Counted from the first letter of the stretch, positions 9,844-21,565 are shown. The stretch: 28,370 nt of DNA from Oehlia diaphana (GCA_003833135.1 QZLH01001372.1:1-28370), one strand, 5' to 3'. Numbers and translations are program-made. The notes: generated from the sequence alone by a model not told the origin.

Positions 9844-11102
9844 TTACTCACCAAAATATAATCTTAATACATTAGCACTAATATGAAAACCAAATAATGA
9901 TATAAAATAAATGATTAAAAATATAATAACAGGATATAAAAACATTTCAGTATGTAAGAGAAATGGTAATGCTAAAAAAAAAAATAATATATAATTATTA
10001 TTATTATTATTATTATTTAAATAAAAGAAAAAATCTGCTCCAAAAAAGTTGAGATAAAAACTTACCATTATATCCCAGAAAAGTAATATAACAGTAGTAT
10101 CCTATTGCAACTAAATACATTGTATTTCCAAGAAATAAGCAAATCCAAATATCTTTTACCAAAACTCTCATTAAAAAAAATTGGGCTACATATAATATTA
10201 GGAATAAAGGGAAAAATGAATTACAATGTACATCAAATGCATATGCCCATTCTACTGTTTGTTCAACTGCATGAAGTGTATGTCTATGTGTTAAGAATCT
10301 ATTTGCAAATGCCCTATTTTCGGAAATCACACAAGTTAAATTATTTTTTAAATAAAATACATATATATATAAGTAATATGAAGTTTTAACATACCAGCAA
10401 ATTGTAGAAATTACCATTCCAACTACTACAAAATCTATAAATACCATAAATAATATCATTTTAAGAATTCCTATGAATCCATGTCCATACACTAATCCCC
10501 ATGCAATTGCTGATACTAATTTTTTAAAATAAATATAAATATTTAAAATATATAAAAATCAAAAACAGGTAAATCATTAGTCGATTTTTACCTCCTAAAA
10601 AAAATGATAATATTACAACAAAAGCTGGATCATCTCTTGCCCACTGATTTTTTGTTTCTATAATAAAGTGTCAATATAAAGGAAATTCATTAAAATGGAT
10701 CAAATTGAGTTGGAAGTTTTAACTTACGTTTATGATAATAGATATTTCGATATCTGTTAAAATAATCATTAATTATCAATATAAATAAAATCAACTAATA
10801 AAAAATGAGAAATAACGAACTTACACTCTTCTTGGCGCTATACATAAATAAAGCATTTGCCAAAGAGCAAATTCAAAATCCTATAGTCCGTATCATGAAG
10901 TAAAAAAAAGAAAGAAAAATCGTTAAAATTCATGAATAAAACTTTAAACGAATTTATTAATGAAATATACCATTTGTGGAAACCTAAATAGTCTTCGTAA
11001 AAATATCGGAATAGAGGCTGACCAGTATGTTGGTCGCCTTCTTTTATGATGTGTATCAGAAGGAAATGTAGATCGCGGTGAAGTAGTAGGCAATATAGGC
11101 AT
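9844..11102 (-). CDS. UNC50: UNC50/Gmh1 family Golgi membrane protein
   Basis: Multi-pass membrane protein of the Golgi; yeast Gmh1 interacts with Arf-GEFs, and animal UNC-50 is needed for trafficking of certain receptors. Seven exons on the minus strand: 11102-10971, 10880-10825, 10753-10728, 10657-10592, 10515-10395, 10313-10066, 9971-9844; 258 residues, matching the human length of 259. Conserved family blocks: LRRLFRFPQMDFEFALWQMLY, APRRVYRNIYYHKQTKNQWARDDP, then hydrophobic segments (GHGFIGILKMILFMVFIDFV), VEWAYAFDVHCNSFFPLF and GNTMYLVAIGYYCYITFLGY. About five membrane segments are apparent. Exon 3 is only 26 nt. The start is chosen because it opens the frame right after an A-rich leader on the minus strand. 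Transcribed towards NPL4 and downstream of SNU23 on the same strand. Confidence 0.93.
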
Positions 11103-11668
11103 TTTTCTTTTTTTTTTTTTTTTTCTTTTTAATGATATAAATTATTCAAATTACGCTTTCTTAATGTTTATCAATTACTTAAGTTTGTACAACACATGAT
11201 CGACAACATTGTTTTTATATTTACGAATCAAATTTATTTTATAAAAATAAAAAAATCACTTTTTTTTTAATTAATAACTTACTAGTATCTCGCTTTAGTA
11301 TTATAATTATGGATTGTTAAATTTCAAAATATTATAAACTAATTATAGCATAAATTACAAATACGCTTTTTTAAGCCTAAAGACTCTGTCAATTGTATAT
11401 GAATAATGCACATTGTCATCCGAATTTCCTAAATACATACGAAAATGAAAGTAATAGCTAAGTCCATTTTGTTCATTTTACTCGTTCTTTACAGCAAAAT
11501 TACGACGTCCTAAATTCTATAATTTCATTATATATTTGTTCTATAATTCTATAATTTAAATATTTAGTCTCAAGCCAATACAAATTTCAATATTATATAC
11601 TAATAGAAAATATAGTATTTCGTACATTATAAATAATGATCGAACCTTGTATATGTATTGGAAGACCT
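11103..11668. other. Spacer between SNU23 and UNC50
   Basis: 566 bp between the SNU23 stop and the UNC50 start, both on the minus strand. It should contain the SNU23 3' UTR and the UNC50 promoter. The end next to UNC50 is a long T-rich run on the top strand (11103-11130), read as an A-rich leader in the UNC50 transcript. Nothing else recognised. Confidence 0.5.
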
Positions 11669-12658
11669 TTAAGATTTGGTAGAACCAAAACCAGTAATTC
11701 TAATAAATAAATATAAATTAATAATTGTTATCAAAAAATAAAGAAAATAAAGCTGACATTTTAAAAATGAAAACAGATGGTACCCCATAATTGCCGACAT
11801 CTCAGGATCAACTACTTCATCTGGATTATCTTCTTCTTTACCGGCATTTTTACTTGATTCGCCCTTTTTCTTGGCCCTCTTACGTTCCTTCCTTCGTTTT
11901 TTCTCTTCTTCCTCTTGTTTTTGTAATAGTTCAACTTGTGCATCAAGGTCTATGGTAATAAAATATATAATTTGAGTAAGAGTTGCGAATCAACTGCTCA
12001 ACTGTTCTATAAAAAATTTAATTCGTACTATATTCTTTTGGTGCTTCTTCTTTCTTTTTCAAGCTTGCTAATTTATTCTTGACTTGGTCTATTGTGCTTC
12101 GCTCAACTTTCATTGACATACCGAGATTTCGTTGATCTAAATGTTAATTAAGAGGAAAAAAAAAAAAATAAAGTTTAAGATAATTGATTTAAGCTTTCGT
12201 AAATCATAATGGCCAAGCCTACTTACGTTTTTTTCCATTGATATGATCCAGATAATTTACGCTGTCTTTAACAACGCAATCACATAACTTGCAATAAAAG
12301 CCAGGTTGTTTGGAGGCAATACTAGTAGATTGCACTACCTGAACTTTATTCAAATTCGAATCTAAAACAATTTTCTCCGTGCGAGCTCTTAAAAATTCTC
12401 GTGCGGGTTCTTCTTCAGAATCATCAGTATGCTTTGGTTTTAGACCTTTGCGTTTACGATCTTCGTCTTCCTCTTTCTCGCGTTCTAATCGTGCCCTTTC
12501 ACGGGCCCTACGTTCATATTCTTCTTTATCCCACGTACGACGGAAACTTGTATCTTGCTATATAATTTTATGATCAATAAATAATTACGACTATAAAAAA
12601 CAATGTATTAATAACTTACCGTTCCTTTTTCATACACTCCTCTTTTTTGATTTGACAT
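11669..12658 (-). CDS. SNU23: SNU23/ZMAT2, U4/U6.U5 tri-snRNP zinc-finger protein
   Basis: Spliceosomal protein of the B complex that acts around 5' splice-site handover to U6. Five exons on the minus strand: 12658-12620, 12557-12227, 12136-12029, 11949-11784, 11699-11669; 224 residues (human ZMAT2 about 199). It begins MSNQKRGVYEKG, continues with FRRTWDKEEYERRARERA, and has a matrin-type finger C-x2-C-x12-H-x5-H (YCKLCDCVVKDSVNYLDHI, then NGKKH). The family signature HQRNLGMSMKVERSTIDQVK follows, then a highly charged Lys/Glu helix and a conserved C-terminal MGITGFGSTKS. The tail is only found by splicing into a 31-nt last exon. An intron splits the codon of the second zinc-binding His. The start lies 161 bp from that of MED14 on the other strand. 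Confidence 0.95.
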
Positions 12659-12819
12659 GACTTATGCAGTTATGCTCTCAAATTAAGCCAACTGATAAAT
12701 ATGGCACAGCCGATCATTTATTATTGTGATCTGCACGGATCAGGTGCTAAACGATCAGAAACCCTAAATTCGGCAAATTTTCCCTTTAACTACCCTAAAA
12801 TAACTTTATCTTTTCTATA
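12659..12819. promoter_or_regulatory. Bidirectional SNU23/MED14 promoter with telo-box motifs
   Basis: 161 bp separate two divergent start codons. It carries AAACCCTAA (12759-12767) and ACCCTAA (12792-12798), 30-odd nt apart in the same orientation. This motif is the telo-box, bound in fungi by Tbf1/TRF-type Myb proteins and typical of housekeeping promoters. A CACGGATCAGG stretch lies near the middle. Assignment of a factor is inference. Confidence 0.5.
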
Positions 12820-15800
12820 ATGGAAAGCTTAAACACACCCGAGATCCAACGATCTCACACTGTAAAACCACAAGTATGGAAACCTTTAATTGATGTAGTG
12901 GACGCCGTTAATTGCGATGCTCACGATAGACTAGCTACATTCATTCACAGGCAGTAAGTAGTTTTTTATATAGATATTATTGTATCTTTTGAGATTAAAA
13001 TAATTTTCATTTTTTTCAGATCACCGGAAACAGGAGATACGGATCGTAGAAAAGCCTTCATGCATAGCTACCTATTACCACAACGTAATAATTGGCTAAA
13101 ATTAAAAACCTTAGTCTCTTGGTCTGAAAAAGCTGGCTTAGTACGCGACTATGAGGTAAAAGATTTTTGGATTAAAACATAATATACAGTATACATTAAA
13201 TTTATAAGTAGTTTAAAAGATCAATTAGCTATTGGAGAGAAACTTTACTTTATTATATTTTAATATTTTCATCATTTACTGAATAGATACATTACAAGGA
13301 CGTACAAAGACAAAAGCTTATAAGTAACGAGGTGGAGGCAAAAATGCGAGAGTGGAGTTTTCACATGCCCAGTTTTAGGTAATATTGGAAAACTTTTTTT
13401 CTAGATTCTTAAAAGCTTAAGATATTAAGCTCAATACTTTGAATTCTAGTCTACGCTCACCTGACGTCACAAGTTCGTCAGATGTGCTTAAAGAGGGAAC
13501 TTATAAGAGATTTCCAAGTATAATTAAGGTATTTAAAATAAGTATTTATGAAAGTAATTAATTGTTTGTTATTTTCTTTTAAAATGACATTTTATCAAAT
13601 TCTTCTTTATGATATAGGAATGCTTTGCACCTGACGTTTTAGACGATGATAAAGCAAAAGAAACATTAGAGGCTTTAAATGGTGTCATCCAAATACGAAT
13701 GTTAACACAAGAAATAATACCGAAACGCATGAGAAATTATAGAATTTTGAATGGAAAAATAAAGTTTATAGTTGATAAGGAATTTGAGGTGATGATTTGA
13801 ATAATTTGAACAATATTTTTGTTGTGTTCTATCTTCAATAATATAATTGATTTCATTTTAAGGCTGTGTTGACGCCTGATAATATGGGAATTGATTCACG
13901 TTGGTGGATTATTGAACTGAAATTTCTTATCCAATCTGCGAGTAACAAAATATTTAATGGTATTAAGAAATTTTTTTCTTTAGTTGTCCTATAATGTCAA
14001 AGATACTTTTTAAGTTTATAATCAAATTATTGTTTTCTATAACTCAATAGATGTGAAGCTCTCACTTCATGATGAACAAATATCGAGATTAATTGACACA
14101 ATTCAAAAACAGTATCTGTCACCACCACTAAAGCCTATCCCTGAAAGGATTTCAAGTAGTATGAAACGGATAGGCGAGACGTTAGAACCGACTTCCTTAT
14201 CTCAAACAGCTAAATTCTGTCCATTAGTAAATTTATACGAATATTTACGTATCCTTTTATAATTATAATTGTAACGACAAATTTTATGACCCTTATTATT
14301 TATATTAACTACCTTAACCATTCTTGCAACAGATAATTATTGCTTAGATTTGCAACTTAATATATTGGCTCAACAAGTAATTACATTTTATGATTATTTT
14401 TTTCTTTTTTTCATCTCAATCTTGTCCTAATTTCTATTAATTTGATAGGCATATTATATGAGACAAACAAGATGGGCTAATAATTTTGATATGATTATTA
14501 ATGATGAAGACAGTGTTTTAAAGATTTATTATTGGAAGTAATTTATCCATCTATTTTTTTTTCTTCAAATACTTTTTTGCTGTGTTTATTAATCCTATTT
14601 TCAAGTTATATTAATTCTTTGGTACTTTTGTTTCCTTTTCTTAAAGTTATATTAAGCAAGCACTGGCAGGTTCATAACTTATTAACTTCGCTATATGATC
14701 AATTAAACTTATAATAAACCAAATATATTAACATTTTCGAATCATTCGTAAACTAAGCCATACGACCTTCGGAAATGGAGGTTAATCACGATATTATTGA
14801 AATTTCTGTGATAACTGAAGAGTCTGATCGTCATTTACTCTATTCGTCTAATAAGGCCCTTAAAAGATCACATTGGTATACTGATACTAAGTATGTAAAA
14901 CTCGGAGCATTAAACGATATTCGCGGAATTAATTATCCACATAAATTTTTACGCGTACGGTGGACCGGATTAAAAGGTGCAGAAGCTAGTGAATGGACAG
15001 TTATCGATTGGGAATTTGTATGTTTTCTATATTATATTGAAGTTATTTGGAAAGTTTAAAGTTAATGAATATTTTTTATATTTCATAGGATCCAACAAAT
15101 CTAAATATTGAGCACTTGATGCTGTCCGTTACACAACGACATGCCCAGGCAGTTATTAATAAATTTGTTGACATTTTGAAAAATGATGAAAAAGGGTTTT
15201 ACACTGAAGATGACTTTGAAATTGTTGGTGGCAATAATGGTGAGCTTCTGATTTCATGATATTAATATATAGATTATTATTAAATTTGTTCTTTATTTGC
15301 AGAACTTGTACATGATTTAGAATCATCAGAGTCGCCCTTATCAGACGAAGTGGCAAGAAAATACCTACATGTACAAAAGTTGCGTGTACTATTGTGTGGC
15401 GATTTCAAAGATTGTTATATAAATATTGGAATTGATATTCATAGCGGGAGAATTTTCATTGAAGATGAGAAACAAGAGATAGATAGCGGTATGTAACTTA
15501 TTAGCATATTGTATTAAAATTACACGAAACTATATTTATATTCTTATATGTAATTAAGATAAAATCAAGGCATGTGAGGATAAACTTAGCTATGACCATA
15601 ATAAACTTGTTGAAGTACTTGTAGTGCTTAGATCTGTGGTGATGATATCTCGACTTGAATCGATGGCCAGAAAACTTTTTCTTGATGTTCCACGGGAAAT
15701 TCAGTTACGTCCAGAAGATAACATGAAGCTTCGTACAAACCAAAAGATAATCCTGGAATTTAATGACGTCATAGATGTTAAGAAGATGCTTATGCTACCT

Positions 15801-18108
15801 CACGAAGGTATTCATAAGTTAAATTATCTTATTGCTGGATTAGTAGAAAATGGTATAGTTTTTAGTCTGGCCGAATTAAGGTATCTAAATAGACATTTAA
15901 ATATTTTTTGTTTATACTTCAATGTAAAGTTTTACTTACAGAAACATTATATGTCCTCTCAAAATAATTAAGTCGTATGACATCAAGCGGAAAGTTCCTT
16001 CTCAGCGATCTTGTTAAAGAACCTTCTCACAAAATCACTTCGGTTCGGTCTATTCGTTTAGGGAATACAGTATTTGATTTTGAAAAATTAAGAGCGGATA
16101 GTAAGCTACCCCGACAATTTCTAAGTGATCCTATGAAGTATAGATATCTAAATGAATATAATCATCGTAAGCGGAATTTTGATAAGATGAATGAGGATGA
16201 AATAGGTTCAACATTATCGAGACCAGCTAAACGAACACTTGACACTTCAGAAACAGATTTTAACTCGTACGTTTTATAAATAGGTTTTTTACATTTACAT
16301 TTTTATTAATATAAGCAATTGAAACTAATTATCTAATAAAATTATTTAGGTTTATGATCGATGAGCTATTGCTTTCAAGAATTGTGTCAATAGCTCGGTA
16401 TGTAACATATTTACTACCATTGAGTACATTTATAGAGCTTTAAATATTATATTTACAAAATATTCTTTCAATGTTTTAAGTTCTCGCATAGATTATGAGA
16501 AAATAGTGTCTTATTTTAGCGAAAAAGAAGTGAAGTTAGAGCCTGTCAGACCCAGTGATATACTACGTCAAATAGAAACTGCTAAGTGTATGTCACCTGA
16601 AGTGGATTTTGATAAATCACTCGACAAGTCATTAGATTTTCTTGATACAAATACTCCTTTATCGTTATCCACGATAATACCTACTTTCAAAATTAGCATA
16701 AAGTCGTTGCTGGCAAGATTTCCTAGAGCAAATGATTTATGTTTGAACATATTTAGCGACGTTTTTGTACGTCTTGCTGGCACACGATTAACGAAAATGA
16801 CGAATCCGGAAGTAAGTTTACGGTTTTTTACTATTTAACAACTTACTAGAAAATTGATAATCTTTACTCTTCCTCTAGGTAATTTTAACTACTTGCCTAC
16901 AATCCAGATATATACCAAAGATGGTTGAAAACTTTTTACACAGTTAATCTTTATTAATTTATTTTGTTATTATGTTATAAAAAATATATGAATTATATGA
17001 CCTTTGTTTTATAACAAATACCGCATTTACTAAGAAATAATGGTATTTTATATTTTCCCTTATTGTTTTAGCCAATATTACATACGATCAATCATCAGGC
17101 ATCTTAACTTTTAGATACAAATACAAAAGCGAAAAAAATTTCGTGACAACTTTCCTTGAGGATTTTGAAGAGATCGTTATGATGACACAAGCAGCCTCCG
17201 AGTGTAAACGTATATTGTGTAATAAGAAAAAAGATGATATTAATATAATTAATTTTGATTTTGACACACTTAAATTACAGTATGACCCGGTAAATTATAT
17301 ATAAATATTTTTCGTTAATATTTCTTATGATTTGTATATTTATGACTCTTTTTGATATTAATTTATAGTATGGCGTCGATATAAGTTGGTTTAATGACGA
17401 ATACGCTTTGACTTTATATATGTATGGTCCTTGCACCGAACTTCATACGAAAGAAGACTTTTCTAACCCACACAAGGACAAGTTACATGCATTCTTAAAA
17501 GAAGAATTAAATTCTGCATATATATATAACTTCGATAGATTTATCGAAGTAAGTAAATTTATTGCAATTATTATAAACATAATATAGCGTGTAATAATTA
17601 ATTCCAATTTTTTTTTTTAGAGTTTGAGAATTATTCCTACCGTAATTCGTTTCCTCGTTAGTCTTTCAATGAAGGATGATCATGCTTGTGAACTACAAGT
17701 AATTCCCAAAGGCGCGACTAAGTTTCACCTTATCTGGAGCTACAGGTATTAGATCATTTTTTTTCTTTCGTACAAAATTTATTACTAACTATGTATTTTA
17801 TTTATTATAGCATCCAAAAAGGACAAAAAACTTGGTGCGGAACGGATATCAGTTTCGTAAAAGCTGAAGATGAGACCTATTTCTTCGCGTCCGATCTCGC
17901 GAACTTAGAATACCGAGATCTTAAACAACCCGAGAAAATGCCTATCTGGCAAGCATTTGAGCAAGAGCTCGTAAATAAGAAGGAAATAGCGCTCAACAAG
18001 GTACAAATGTTTGCGTCGGGTTTTACAAGCCCCCGCGTCAACTTTGAAAAAATAATGGAGTGGATTGACGAATATGTTCGGAAACGAGCCAATGGAGGAC
18101 GCTCTTAG
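12820..18108 (+). CDS. MED14: Mediator subunit MED14 (Rgr1), 22 exons
   Basis: Scaffold subunit linking head, middle and tail of the Mediator coactivator of RNA polymerase II. Exons: 12820-12953, 13020-13155, 13287-13378, 13450-13528, 13618-13788, 13863-13959, 14051-14248, 14333-14376, 14449-14537, 14647-14669, 14758-15017, 15089-15239, 15303-15488, 15559-15880, 15973-16266, 16350-16397, 16481-16811, 16879-16942, 17072-17289, 17369-17548, 17621-17745, 17811-18108; total 1179 residues (yeast Rgr1 about 1082). The N-terminal Med14 domain shows LKLKTLVSWSEKAG, then LRSPDVTSSSDVLKEGTYKR, RMRNYRILNGKIKFIV and DSRWWIIELKFLI, which follow the family profile in order. The middle has FLRVRWTG and the repeat-like HAQAVINKFVDIL. 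Exon 10 (23 nt, donor GTTCAT) is the least certain: it is the only in-frame bridge I found between exons 9 and 11. Exon 18 uses donor GTTAAT. Family call sure, those two junctions less so. Confidence 0.9.
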
Positions 18109-18505
18109 AGACTTGACTAATAATATACCTAGACTAGTCGGAATTAATTTCTGACGTTCCTGAAAAAAGATGCAAGAAATTTTCAATATTCTTAAACAGT
18201 CATTTAATTATTTGATGTACATGGATTCTCGTGCTTCGAGAATGAATCCGTATCAGGCATGGCATACTGATTATGTTAGAGGAATAAATTTAAATTACAT
18301 TAAATTTTTGTATATATTTGTGCTAGACTTCCCTACATGTAAATATTAATAATAATTTATATTATAATAGTGATAATAATAATAATTATTAATTAAAATA
18401 ATAAATGAAAAAAAATGCTAGATTAATAATTTGCAGTTATTTCTAATCAATTCCTTATTATTTGCTATTACAAAGTTATTTGAGTATAAAGTAAAAAATG
18501 TTGAT
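18109..18505. other. Convergent MED14/MED8 3' region
   Basis: 397 bp between two stop codons, no gene. AATAAA occurs at 18283-18288 and 18400-18405 on the plus strand, either usable for MED14. Confidence 0.5.
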
Positions 18506-19304
18506 TTATTTAAATGGAATTGGACCTTTTCCTTCTTGAATTCCACTTGACATGAAAGCTAAAACTTTTTCTATAGTTAAATCTTCAACATTTTCCACAT
18601 CATCACGTGACTCTTTATCTAGATCAATTGTATCCTCCTCCTCTAATCTTTTTTTAAGATTATTATTATCACCCAACATATTTTCACAAATTATAGAAGA
18701 TTGAGAAGCAATATAATCATGTTCTTTATATCTTTTATCCCACTCATCGAACAATTTATCCCACTTATTATCATCATCAATATCATTTAAATTTTTTTTA
18801 AGTTCTAATTCCAAATTTAATAAATTTTCTTGTATAGAAATTTCCTGTTTAATTTCTTGTTCTAAATTTTCAATTTCAGGAATTTGTTTTGTACGCAATA
18901 AAGTATTAAATATTTGTTCTAATTCAACAGGAGGGGCTTCCTTTGGATATAACATTATTTTACGTAATGTTGATTCAATAAAAGTATTCGATAAACCGGT
19001 GTGTTTTGACAAAAACGTATTAATTTTGTTCAAAAAGGTAATCCTTAAGAAAAAAAAAAAATGATAAGTAAAATTTGAAGACAAACACTATTTTCATTAA
19101 GATTTGAAGCTTCAAATTTCATAGCCAATATTTTACTTACCAATTAAGTGAAGTAGGATCATCCGAAGCAGATAAATTCGCTAAAAATTCTGATTGAGCA
19201 TCATTAACTTGTATCATTCTTGATCTAACAACTTCAATATTATCAATGTTTATCACATTTTGTGAGGTCCCACCACTAGGATAATTCATTCTTTGTTGAG
19301 ACAT
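18506..19304 (-). CDS. MED8: Mediator subunit MED8
   Basis: Head-module subunit of Mediator, which in yeast anchors MED18/MED20. Two exons on the minus strand: 19304-19141 and 19043-18506, 233 residues (yeast Med8 223). Exon 1 encodes a short disordered start and the helix NIEVVRSRMIQVNDAQSEFL, matching the N-terminal family helix. Exon 2 continues W-ITFLNKINTFLSKHTGLSN, corresponding to the 'PsW..f...n.L...l..L...L' block, then LYPKEAPP and the signature LLRTKQIPEIENLEQE, which fits the conserved LLRTK.xPEVE motif. The rest is a Glu/Asp/Lys-rich coiled coil. The stop lies 397 bp from that of MED14, and the start 151 bp from the divergent LTO1 gene. Sequence identity in this family is low, so the call rests on the motif order and size. 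Confidence 0.82.
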
Positions 19305-19455
19305 TTTTTTGTTATAAAAGGTGTAAAAAAAAAGGTTCTGTATTTACTTCATGCACGTTCCCATATATAAATATTTTCGTGTCATGTGATCTCGTGCGCT
19401 CATTAATGATCGTCATGTTTCACAAGGTTTACATGATAAATGGCACATTTTATAG
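19305..19455. promoter_or_regulatory. Bidirectional MED8/LTO1 promoter
   Basis: 151 bp between divergent starts. The MED8 side ends in an A-rich leader (A7 before ATG). The centre holds CGTGTCATGTGATCTCGTGCGCTC, the only GC-richer stretch. No TATA box is clearly placed. If translation of LTO1 begins at the second ATG (19480) the gap is 175 bp. Confidence 0.45.
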
Positions 19456-20077
19456 ATGTTAACTCGCTTTTTTAAAACCATGGAGCAACAACTTAAAACA
19501 GAATTAGATCTTGATGATTTAGTAAATCTTGAATCAATGTTAGTTTATATTTTGCTGATATTTATAAATTTCAGTTCTTTTAATATCCTTAATATTGTTT
19601 ACAGGTTTATAGAGATTGGTAAAGAAGATGGAGTAAAAGATGGGGTAAAGTCAGGAAAATTAGAAGGTTTCATATTAGGATGTGAAAAAGGTTATGAAAT
19701 ATCACAAGAAATTGGATTTTATAATGGTGTAGCAGAGATGTGGTTAAAAATTATTGTTGACAAAGGATGGAATACACCTAAAAAATCTATAAATGAAAGG
19801 TAATCAGGTAATTCTATAATCATACCTTAAAAAAAAACTTCTTTTTTCGATTCATTTCTCTTTTAATTAATTTGTATGCAGGATAGTAAAACAATTCATA
19901 TCATTAAGAGAAATGATTTCATTATTTCCAAGGGAAAATCAACAAAATATTGAATTTGTAGAATTATTAGATAAGATTAGATCAAAATATAAGGTTTGCA
20001 CTTCTTTATTAGGTGTTGTTAATTCCCAGAAATTTAAAAAAGCTACTACCAGCACCGAAGAAAATGATACATATTAA
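19456..20077 (+). CDS. LTO1: LTO1 (ORAOV1) deca-GX3 protein
   Basis: With Yae1, an adaptor that brings the ribosome-recycling ATPase Rli1/ABCE1 to the cytosolic iron-sulfur assembly machinery. Three exons: 19456-19538, 19605-19799, 19882-20077; 157 residues (human 137). The hallmark glycine-every-fourth-residue array is clear: GKEDGVKDGVKSGKLEG followed by FILGCEKG, then EIGFYNGVAEMW. The C-terminal helical part (LLDKIRSKYKVCTSLLGV) matches the human LDKIRGKF..FCSLLNV segment. Intron 1 uses the donor GTTAGT. A second in-frame ATG at 19480 (MEQQLKTEL) may be the real start, giving 149 residues. The protein ends in Asp-Thr-Tyr rather than the C-terminal Trp used by yeast Lto1 to bind the CIA targeting complex. 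Confidence 0.9.
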
Positions 20078-20428
20078 TTATATCATAATATAGCCTTTAA
20101 AGTTTCAAAAATTTTTCAATCCTTTATTTTAAAAATATTTAAGTTTTGATAATACTACACTAACTCCAATGTATGGAATGAACAAATACAAAAAAAACTA
20201 TAAATGTGTGTAATATAGTCTATATAAATCGCATACTCAAATATTATTTTTGAATATTATGCATAATGATCAATAATAAAGTTTATAAAAAAATTCAATG
20301 TCAATAACTGTGAACATAATTATAAAAATAATTATAATAAACAATTGAAAGCAAAGAAATATCATACATCATAATTGCAAAAATAATGAATCAATCTTTG
20401 ATCATTACTTTGATTTCAGCACTTTTTC
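20078..20428. other. Convergent LTO1/ASF1 3' region
   Basis: 351 bp with no gene. AATAAA for LTO1 at 20275-20280 (plus) and TTTATT, a minus-strand AATAAA for ASF1, at 20123-20128. The signals are crossed, so if both are used the 3' UTRs overlap by about 150 nt. Confidence 0.45.
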
Positions 20429-21565
20429 TTAAGAAGACATTGATTCAATTTTAACAGAAGACATTGGATCATAATTTGCTGATGATGGTTGTCCAGAATT
20501 TTGAAGGGGTGGCATGAATCCAATTTGCTCAATCTGCCCTTGACTATCACCGGGATGTGACCGATTTGAAAAATGTTGTTCTTGTATCCCTCCCATTACA
20601 TCATCCGATTCTTGATTAAGTTTAACAGTTTCATCCTCCGAATCCCTTTTAATAGAGCAAAAAAATTTATGTTTAATCTTATAACAACCTTAAAATACTT
20701 AATTAACATACCATTTAATGGGCATTCTAGTCACTCTAGGCTTATCCGCTAAAATGTTTCGATACAGTTTATCAAATATAACTTTATCTGGTGGATTCTC
20801 TCTCAGCTCTTCTTCAATGTATTCATTATTAACATAATATCCCACACGAACAAATTCCTGATCTCTGTAAGAGCATGTAATAATGATCACAGTAACATCT
20901 AAAAGGTCACTGGGAGGTATACGATCAGGGTTAGGTGCTGGTGCCTTAAAAAAAGTTCATTGTTAAGTTTCGCAATTCTTTTGATTGAAAAAAAAAAATC
21001 TATGTGTATGGTACCTGAAATATAAATTGATTCACACCAGGAGGTACGGGTCCAACCATAATGCTATCGAGAACCTGATCATATTCTTTACTTTCCGAAG
21101 ATCCCACGTAAATAATTTTCCATTCCAAATCTAAAATTAGAAAGGATGTAGTGTAATATTACTATATTACTACACGTTGGTAAAAATCGCACTCTTTTCT
21201 CACTCAAATAAGAGTCCATTATATCTCTTGTAGTTTTCTATTTATAATTAATTGCATTCTTCAATAAATAATTCTTTGTAAGTCTAATTTAATAAAAAAT
21301 ATACAATTTTTCTTACGCGTAGAATTTAAGATCACTACGTGAACATAAGCTAAACATGTTCTCAAACCAAAAATGTATGTTATATATGACTTGAAATAAC
21401 TAGCTACTCAAAATTTTACATTACGTTACTTTATGAAAATCGAAAACCTGACATACCGTCATTAAGCTCAGAGATACATTCAAAAGTAATTTCAAACTGA
21501 TAGTCCGCTGTGAATAAAGTAGGGTTATTGAGAACTTTAATATTTGTAATGTTGACAACACTCAT
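20429..21565 (-). CDS. ASF1: ASF1 histone H3-H4 chaperone
   Basis: Binds the H3-H4 dimer and passes it to CAF-1 and HIRA during replication-coupled and independent nucleosome assembly. Four exons on the minus strand: 21565-21457, 21130-21015, 20944-20712, 20645-20429; 224 residues. The conserved immunoglobulin-like core is nearly complete: [102 protein letters not shown] and [15 protein letters not shown]. It ends in a short tail of about 70 residues, acidic at first (DSEDE) and then Gln/Ser/Pro-rich, less acidic than the long tail of S. cerevisiae Asf1. Intron 1 is 326 nt, the longest in the window. An ACGCGA element lies about 60 bp upstream of the start. Divergent from DHODH. Confidence 0.97.

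Noticed and set aside
9608..9886. Plus-strand 92-codon frame
   Set aside because: Phe/Leu/Ile/Lys noise across the NPL4/UNC50 3' region, overlapping the UNC50 last exon in antisense.
10105..10389. Plus-strand 94-codon frame
   Set aside because: Antisense of UNC50 exon 6, whose family match is unambiguous.
12379..12573. Plus-strand Arg/Ser-rich 64-codon frame
   Set aside because: RS-like look is the antisense of the charged SNU23 exon 2.
14532..14714. 64-odd codon frame with hydrophobic stretch inside MED14
   Set aside because: It lies across MED14 introns 9 and 10 and the microexon; hydrophobic content comes from T-rich intron sequence.
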